Origin: CAYWTX01 sp964461295
GTDB lineage: Bacteria; Planctomycetota; Phycisphaerae; SM23-33
Length of the DNA stretch: 10,877 nt
Direction: 5' to 3'
NCBI GenBank assembly: GCA_964461295.1
Contig: CAYWTX010000701.1
Coordinates: forward strand, 1-10,877
Part shown: positions 6,579 through 10,877 of the stretch, one piece after another
How positions within the stretch are numbered: the first letter of the stretch is position 1
Layout: each line of letters opens with the position of its first letter
Made by a program: the position numbers and the translations under genes
The notes under the pieces: model-generated
Seen by the model: the letters and a program-made list of their open reading frames with translations, nothing else
Databases searched by the model: none
Told to the model about the DNA's origin: nothing

Positions 6579-6869
6579 TCAGTACCCCAGTTCCCACCCC
6601 TTGCGGGGCTCGCGACGGAGGAGGGCGTTCGCCTTGTCGTTACCCAGCACCTTGCCGTTCTTGAGGTCGTAGGTGATCTTCTCACCCGTTCGGCAGGCGA
6701 CGTTGCCCATCAGGACGATCTCGGTCAGCACGGCCGAGTAGCCGAAGTGCGAACTGGGCAGTTGCCTGGTCCTCGCGCCGTGGATGAGGTCGCCGCCGTG
6801 GCCGAACTTGGAGCGAGGCAGGACCGGGTCGGGCTTGGGCGTTTCCTCGCGGATGCGAGCTGGCGGACG
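6579..6869 (-). pseudogene. C-terminal remnant of a Gfo/Idh/MocA-family oxidoreductase
   Basis: About 95 codons resemble the C-terminal end of planctomycete-type Gfo/Idh/MocA oxidoreductases. Visible pieces are IREETPKPDPVLPRS, KFGHGGDLIHGARTRQLPSS, HFGYSAVLTEIVLMGNVA, CRTGEKITYDLKNGKVLGND and ANALLRREPRKGWEL, ending at a TGA. The Rossmann NAD(P)-binding domain and most of the C-terminal sheet domain of a roughly 400-aa protein are missing. The frame continues upstream to an ATG at 6980, but the added residues (Arg/Ala-rich) do not look like this family. No gene on this strand continues into the DNA beyond, which is the leader of the plus-strand HEAT gene. I infer a truncated pseudogene left by deletion or rearrangement; it ends four bases before the outermost ATG of the rsmG frame (6575). 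Confidence 0.7.
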
Positions 6870-7077
6870 AGGCCGTCGTCTCGCCGCTCTGGCGGCTGTT
6901 CGGGCTTCTTCCACGTGGCCGACGCCGATCACGCTTTCTTCCGGCATCCGAAGTGCCAAGGACAGCTCGATCTGTCGCACCGGTCATTGAACCAGGAACT
7001 ATCACTTCTTCGAACATACGAGGACAGGATGGGAGAAGCTCCGCCTTCGCCCCGGATGTCGAGTGCTATCGGCGCAA

Positions 7078-7091
7078 GCTCGTGCACGAGC
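7078..7091. promoter_or_regulatory. 14-bp perfect palindrome in the leader of the HEAT gene
   Basis: GCTCGTGCACGAGC is its own reverse complement and lies about 60 bases before the ATG at 7152. Such a dyad could bind a dimeric regulator or form a hairpin. In DNA of this length one perfect 14-mer is not far above chance. I found no convincing -35/-10 pair between 6981 and 7151, so the promoter of the downstream gene is not located. Confidence 0.25.
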
Positions 7092-7151
7092 GACTGCATG
7101 GGAAGAAATGCTGGGTGGAATTGTGTAGCATGGTGGGCGGGTGGAGGCCAT

Positions 7152-10061
7152 ATGGAGCGTGAGATGACGCGATGGATGGCGACTATCGGATTGGCGATGG
7201 CGGCGGTTGCGTGCGGCGTGGCGGCGCAGACGGATGCGAACGGGCCGACGAGTGGGCCGACGAGTGCGCCGACGAGTGGGCCGACGAGTGCGCCGGCGAG
7301 TGGGCCGGCAACGGCGCCCGCGGCGGCGGCGATCGTGGCTGAACTGGAAGCGATGCTCGGGCGACTGAGGGATTCCAGCGCGGAGGTGCGGCGCGAGGCG
7401 GCGCTGGCGTTGGGCAAAGCGGGTCGTAAGGACCAGGCGATCCTCGACGGGTTGAGCGCCGCCCTGAGGGACGGCGAGTACTCGGTGCGGTTCACGGCGG
7501 CCGTGTCGCTGGCGAGGCTGACGGGAGACGTGAAGCGGGTTGGGGCACAGCTTCGGGCGGGCTTGGCGGACAAGGACGCGGCCGTGAGGGCGCTGGCGGC
7601 GGAGGCGCTGGGGGAGACGGGTATCCGGAGCCCGGCCATGGCGAACCTGCTTCGTGAGACGCTGAAGGACGCCGAGCCGGCGGTTCGCGCGGCGGGGGCC
7701 GCGGCGATGGGTGCGGTTGCGGCGATGGACGGGGAGATGGCGGGAGTGCTGGCGGAGACGCTGAAGGACGGCGATTGGCGAGTTCGCGTGGGTGCGGCCC
7801 GGGGGCTTGGCGCCAGCGGCGTAGGCGGGTTGAGGGCGGTGGCGGGCCTGGTGGCCGCATTGGGGGACGCCAACGACGCGGTGCGTGCGGAGGCGGCGGC
7901 GGCGATCGGAAAGGTGGGGGCGCAGGCGACGGCAGCGGTGGAGGCGCAGCGGCTGGGGCCGGAGGCGTTGTCGGCGGTGCGCGACGCGGTGCCGGCGTTG
8001 GCGGCGATGTTGCGCGGTCGGTCGGCGCGTGCGGCGGCGGCCGGGGCGATGTGCGACATCGGTTGGCTGAACGAGAAGACAGCGGGGTACCTGGCCGAAG
8101 TGCTGAAGGAGGGCGACGAGGGGGCGCGGTTGGCGGCGGCGCGGGTGCTGGGCGTGTGCGGCGCGACGGGCGCGCCGGGCGTGCCGGCGCTGATGGAGAT
8201 GATGAAGGACAGATCGCCGGCGATGCGTATGGGCGCGGCAGAGGCGATGGGGCGCATCGGGTGCGAAGCGCGGGGGGCGACGGCGGTGTTGGCGGCGGCG
8301 TTGAGGGACGAGCAGGTGGAGGTGCGTCGTGCGGCGGCGGCGGCGTTGGGCGGGATCGGTGCGGCGGCGCGGCCGGCGACGGCGGATCTGGTGGCCGCGG
8401 CGTGCGACGCGGACCGCGGGCTGGCGACGGGGGCGGCGCGGGCGTTGGCGGCGGTCGGTCCGGCCTGCGTGACGGAACTGGTGGCGGAATTGGGCGACAG
8501 CGAGGAGCCGCACCGGCGGAAGGCGGCGGAGATGGTGGGGCGGCTGGGGGAGTGGTCGCGGCCGGCGGCGCGGGCGTTGGCGGCGGCGCTGAAGGACCCG
8601 AGTCGGAAAGTTCGCCAGGCGGCGATCGCGGCGTTGGGATCGTTGGGTCCGGCGGCCGCGGCGGCGGCGGGCGACCTTGCGGCGCTGGTTGGCGGGCGTG
8701 ACGCCGAGTTGGCCGGCGCGGCCGGCGGCGCGATGGCGGCGATCGGTCCCGCCTCGGGGGGGGCGCTGGCCGGGATCGCCAGGACGGGCGACGAGCGTCA
8801 GAAGGAGATCGCGTTGCGGGCGATCGGGCGGATCGGGCCCTCGGCGGGCGACGAAGCGGCCGGGGCCGTCGTGGGCGCGATGCGAGAAGGCGCTTTTCGC
8901 ATGGGTTCCATCGCGGCCGAGGCGCTGGCGGGCATCGGCCCGGCGGGCAAGGCGGCCGTGCCCGAACTGGCGGCGGCGCTGGGCGAGCGGGAGGTCAGCA
9001 CGCGACTGGCGGCTGCGCGGGCGTTGGGGACGATCGGGCCGGAGGCCCGCGTGGCGGCGGGGGAACTGCGGCGGGCCTTGAGCGACGCCGACGGCGGCGT
9101 GCGGGCGCAGGCCGCCATCGCGATCGGGCGTCTGGGCCCGGCCAGCCAGGCGACGGCCACGGCGCTGGCGGCGACGCTGAAGGACAAGGACATCGGCGCC
9201 GCCGTCGCGGCGGCGGAGGCCCTGGAGCGGATCGGTCCGGCCACTCGCACCGTCATGGCGGACCTGATGGCCGCGTGCCAGGCCGGCCCGGCGGAGGTGC
9301 AGATCGCCTGCCGGGTGACGGCGGAGAAGTTCCAGGGCAAGCAGGAACGGCTGGTGCCGTTCCTGCTGGGCGAACTGCGGGCCGACGAGATCGAGCGGAA
9401 GCAGGCGGCCGCCAGGGCGCTGGCGCGGCTGGACGTGGCGGCGCTGGCGGGGTTGGAGTCGCTGGCCTCCGCAAGGGACGCGGAGGTGGCGTCGTGGGCG
9501 GTGATGATTGCCGCGGAGATCGGCAAGGAGGCGGTGATGCCGCTGTCGGCGGCGCTGAGGCACGAGGACGTGCAGGTGCGTCGCGAGGCCAGCGCGGTGC
9601 TGGGGCGGCTGGGGATCGTCGCGCTGCGGCCGCTGCAGCGCGGACTGCGGGACGCCGACGGGGTGGTGCGGGCGACGTGTGCCCGCGGGTTGGGGCAGGT
9701 CCAGCCGATTCCCGCCGAGACGCTGCGATTGCTGGTGGCGTGCCTGGACAGCCCCGTGGCCGACGTGCGGTGGGCCGCGGTGGAAGCGCTCGGGGAGCAG
9801 GCGCCGCCGACGACGGGCTTGTTGGGCGACGCGGCGCGGGGCGGGAGCTTCAACGAGCGGCTGCACGCGGTGTTCGTGCTGGAGCGGATGGGCGCGAGGG
9901 GCAAGGCGGCGTTGGAGTTGTCGGCGCAGGACAAGGAGGAGGAGGTGAGCCTTCAGGCGAAACGGGCGCTGGAGCGCATGGCGCCGAAGGCGGCGGCGAC
10001 CTCGGCGCCGGCAAGTGAACCGGCGCCGAGTGCGGCGCCGGAGGCGGGTTCAGGTTCCTGA
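7152..10061 (+). CDS. Large exported HEAT-repeat protein (969 aa)
   Basis: The start at 7152 has GGAGG four bases upstream. An ATG at 7164 with GGAG six bases upstream is nearly as good. Both open a signal peptide (TRWMATIGLAMAAVACGVAAQ) with cleavage near residue 25. A low-complexity linker of GPTS/APTS tetrapeptides follows (about 30-57). The rest is an almost unbroken array of some 26 HEAT-like units, each about 30-38 residues. The recurring form is LxxaLxDxdxxVRxxAAxALGxiG, for example LSAALRDGEYSVRFTAAVSL, LAAALRDEQVEVRRAAAAAL and LSAALRHEDVQVRREASAVL. Units in the middle (about 395-530) are degenerate. A short Ala/Ser/Pro tail ends the protein. No catalytic motif is visible; such solenoids usually bind proteins, so a periplasmic or surface scaffold is inferred. 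The gene prefers GCG and GGG codons strongly, more than the other HEAT gene. A hairpin follows the stop. Confidence 0.88.
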   Translation: MEREMTRWMATIGLAMAAVACGVAAQTDANGPTSGPTSAPTSGPTSAPASGPATAPAAAAIVAELEAMLGRLRDSSAEVRREAALALGKAGRKDQAILDGLSAALRDGEYSVRFTAAVSLARLTGDVKRVGAQLRAGLADKDAAVRALAAEALGETGIRSPAMANLLRETLKDAEPAVRAAGAAAMGAVAAMDGEMAGVLAETLKDGDWRVRVGAARGLGASGVGGLRAVAGLVAALGDANDAVRAEAAAAIGKVGAQATAAVEAQRLGPEALSAVRDAVPALAAMLRGRSARAAAAGAMCDIGWLNEKTAGYLAEVLKEGDEGARLAAARVLGVCGATGAPGVPALMEMMKDRSPAMRMGAAEAMGRIGCEARGATAVLAAALRDEQVEVRRAAAAALGGIGAAARPATADLVAAACDADRGLATGAARALAAVGPACVTELVAELGDSEEPHRRKAAEMVGRLGEWSRPAARALAAALKDPSRKVRQAAIAALGSLGPAAAAAAGDLAALVGGRDAELAGAAGGAMAAIGPASGGALAGIARTGDERQKEIALRAIGRIGPSAGDEAAGAVVGAMREGAFRMGSIAAEALAGIGPAGKAAVPELAAALGEREVSTRLAAARALGTIGPEARVAAGELRRALSDADGGVRAQAAIAIGRLGPASQATATALAATLKDKDIGAAVAAAEALERIGPATRTVMADLMAACQAGPAEVQIACRVTAEKFQGKQERLVPFLLGELRADEIERKQAAARALARLDVAALAGLESLASARDAEVASWAVMIAAEIGKEAVMPLSAALRHEDVQVRREASAVLGRLGIVALRPLQRGLRDADGVVRATCARGLGQVQPIPAETLRLLVACLDSPVADVRWAAVEALGEQAPPTTGLLGDAARGGSFNERLHAVFVLERMGARGKAALELSAQDKEEEVSLQAKRALERMAPKAAATSAPASEPAPSAAPEAGSGS
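7242..7313 (+). repeat. Six in-frame 12-bp units encoding (G/A)P(T/A)S
   Basis: GGGCCGACGAGT and one- or few-base variants (GCGCCGACGAGT, GCGCCGGCGAGT, GGGCCGGCAACG) are repeated six times end to end and exactly in frame. They encode the flexible Gly/Pro/Thr/Ser linker directly after the signal peptide. The near identity of units indicates recent slippage or unequal exchange, so linker length may vary between strains. Confidence 0.85.
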
Positions 10062-10072
10062 GAGCAAGACCA

Positions 10073-10093
10073 CCGCCCCGCCGGGCGGGGGTG
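10073..10093 (+). terminator. Candidate hairpin terminator after the HEAT gene
   Basis: CCCCG (10076-10080) pairs with CGGGG (10086-10090) around CCGGG, twelve bases after the TGA. No T-run follows, so if it ends transcription it does so weakly or with Rho. It separates the HEAT gene from the pgk promoter. Confidence 0.35.
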
Positions 10094-10157
10094 TCTGGGG
10101 AGAGATGCACGGGACGCACAAAGCGAGGTGCGCCACGCGGTGGAGCGCACGGGGTAC

Positions 10158-10186
10158 TTGAAACGCCGCGGGATGTCGTGCAGAAT
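10158..10186 (+). promoter_or_regulatory. Candidate sigma70-type promoter for pgk
   Basis: TTGAAA (10158-10163, 5 of 6 to TTGACA) is followed by exactly 17 bases and CAGAAT (10181-10186, 4 of 6 to TATAAT). The start point would be near 10193, with a leader of about 70 nt ahead of the AAGGA ribosome site. The -10 box is weak, so this is moderate evidence only. Confidence 0.4.
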
Positions 10187-10262
10187 GCGGCATCCGGGGG
10201 TATGGCGTGTGCGGCCGGACGACCGAGTCGCTTGGGTACTTTGGCGTGCAAGGGAAGGAAAC

Positions 10263-10877
10263 ATGGCGAAGAAATCGGTTGCGGACATTAGCGTGAAGGG
10301 CAGGAAGGTTCTCATTCGAGTGGACTTCAACGTCCCGCTGGACGGCACGAAGGTCGCCGACGACACGCGCATCCGGGCGGCGCTGCCGACGATCCAGAAG
10401 GTGATCGCAGGCGGCGGGCGGCTCATCCTCATGAGCCATCTGGGCAGGCCCGACGGCAAGTACGAGCCGGACGGCTCGCTGAAGCCCGCCGTCGACCGCC
10501 TGGCCGAGCTGCTGGGCAGAGGCGTGCTGCTGGGGCCCAAGGAAGTCGTCGGCCCCGAGGCCGAGGCGATGGCGGCCGGCCTGAAGGACGGCGACCTCCT
10601 CATGCTTGAGAACGTGCGATTCCACCCCGGCGAGACGATGCCCGACAAGGCCAAGAAGAACCCGGACGGCAAGCTGACGGCCGAGCAGGAGAAGGTGCAT
10701 AAGGATTTCGTGGGCGCCCTGGCGAAGATGGGCGAGGCGTACGTGAACGACGCGTTCTGCACCTGCCACCGCAAGCACGCCAGCATGTACGGTGTGGCCA
10801 AGGCGGTCCAGGGCAAGGGCGGGCCGGCGGTCGCGGGCTTCCTCGTCGAAAAGGAGATCAAGTACCTGCACGAGGCG
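10263..10877 (+). CDS. pgk: Phosphoglycerate kinase, 3'-truncated by the window edge
   Basis: Pgk transfers the acyl phosphate of 1,3-bisphosphoglycerate to ADP, giving 3-phosphoglycerate and ATP in cytoplasmic glycolysis, and works in reverse in gluconeogenesis. The first 205 of roughly 400 residues are present. The start has AAGGA just upstream. Substrate-binding residues are in canonical places: VLIRVDFNVP (Asp21, Asn23), DDTRIRAALPTI (Arg36), LMSHLGRPDG (His59, Arg62), LENVRFHPGE (Arg119) and VNDAF..CHRKHAS (Arg170). The stretch usually reading NDAFGTAHR here reads NDAFCTCHR, giving two cysteines beside the substrate site. A short Lys-rich stretch at about 128-147 follows LENVRFHPGE. The nucleotide-binding C-terminal domain lies outside. 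The gene has its own candidate promoter; no gap is upstream. Confidence 0.97.
   Translation, partial: MAKKSVADISVKGRKVLIRVDFNVPLDGTKVADDTRIRAALPTIQKVIAGGGRLILMSHLGRPDGKYEPDGSLKPAVDRLAELLGRGVLLGPKEVVGPEAEAMAAGLKDGDLLMLENVRFHPGETMPDKAKKNPDGKLTAEQEKVHKDFVGALAKMGEAYVNDAFCTCHRKHASMYGVAKAVQGKGGPAVAGFLVEKEIKYLHEA

Noticed and set aside
6747..7151. N-terminal extension of the large HEAT gene to 6747
   Set aside because: The added 135 residues overlap the oxidoreductase remnant on the other strand and have no domain. GGAGG and the signal peptide mark a start at 7152.
7002..9866. A 954-codon open frame antisense to the large HEAT gene
   Set aside because: It is Arg/Pro/His-rich low-complexity protein produced by the GCG/GGG codon bias of the sense gene. 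The sense frame has clear HEAT repeats, signal peptide and ribosome site.

Overview
The window is GC-rich bacterial DNA that looks like a chromosomal segment from a planctomycete, probably an uncultured Phycisphaerae-like lineage. The clues are a high density of exported Ala/Pro/Ser-rich proteins with HEAT repeats, a truncated Gfo/Idh/MocA-type oxidoreductase of the kind these genomes carry in many copies, short palindromic repeat clusters between genes, and ordinary bacterial housekeeping genes (tatC, rsmG, pgk). The assignment rests on style and remembered family resemblance, not on a marker-gene phylogeny.

Layout, left to right: the 3' two thirds of tatC (+) runs in from the left edge. A 215-bp gap follows, with a long inverted repeat and a hexanucleotide microsatellite. 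A small conserved-looking 131-aa protein (-) is divergent from an anchored GH113-like glycoside hydrolase (+). A near-consensus sigma70 promoter (TTGACA-16-TATAAT) then drives an exported HEAT-repeat protein with a degenerate response-regulator receiver-like domain. Positions 5175-5807 hold no gene but are packed with short palindromes and end in a 150-bp AT-rich element with terminal inverted repeats. Next come rsmG (-) and, just upstream of it on the same strand, a C-terminal remnant of a Gfo/Idh/MocA oxidoreductase. A 969-aa exported protein built almost entirely of about 26 HEAT-like repeats (+) follows, then a hairpin, a promoter and the start of pgk (+), which runs off the right edge.

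The genes do not form one obvious pathway or operon. Most have their own intergenic region, and three candidate promoters can be pointed to. The three exported or anchored proteins are the accessory content: a putative mannan-type hydrolase and two HEAT scaffolds. TatC, RsmG and Pgk are core functions. I see no CRISPR array, rRNA, tRNA, intact transposase, phage gene or defence system, and no evidence for a wholly new multi-gene system. The most unusual items are the HEAT/pseudo-receiver exported protein, the AT-rich inverted-repeat element beside rsmG, and the small Cse60-like protein.
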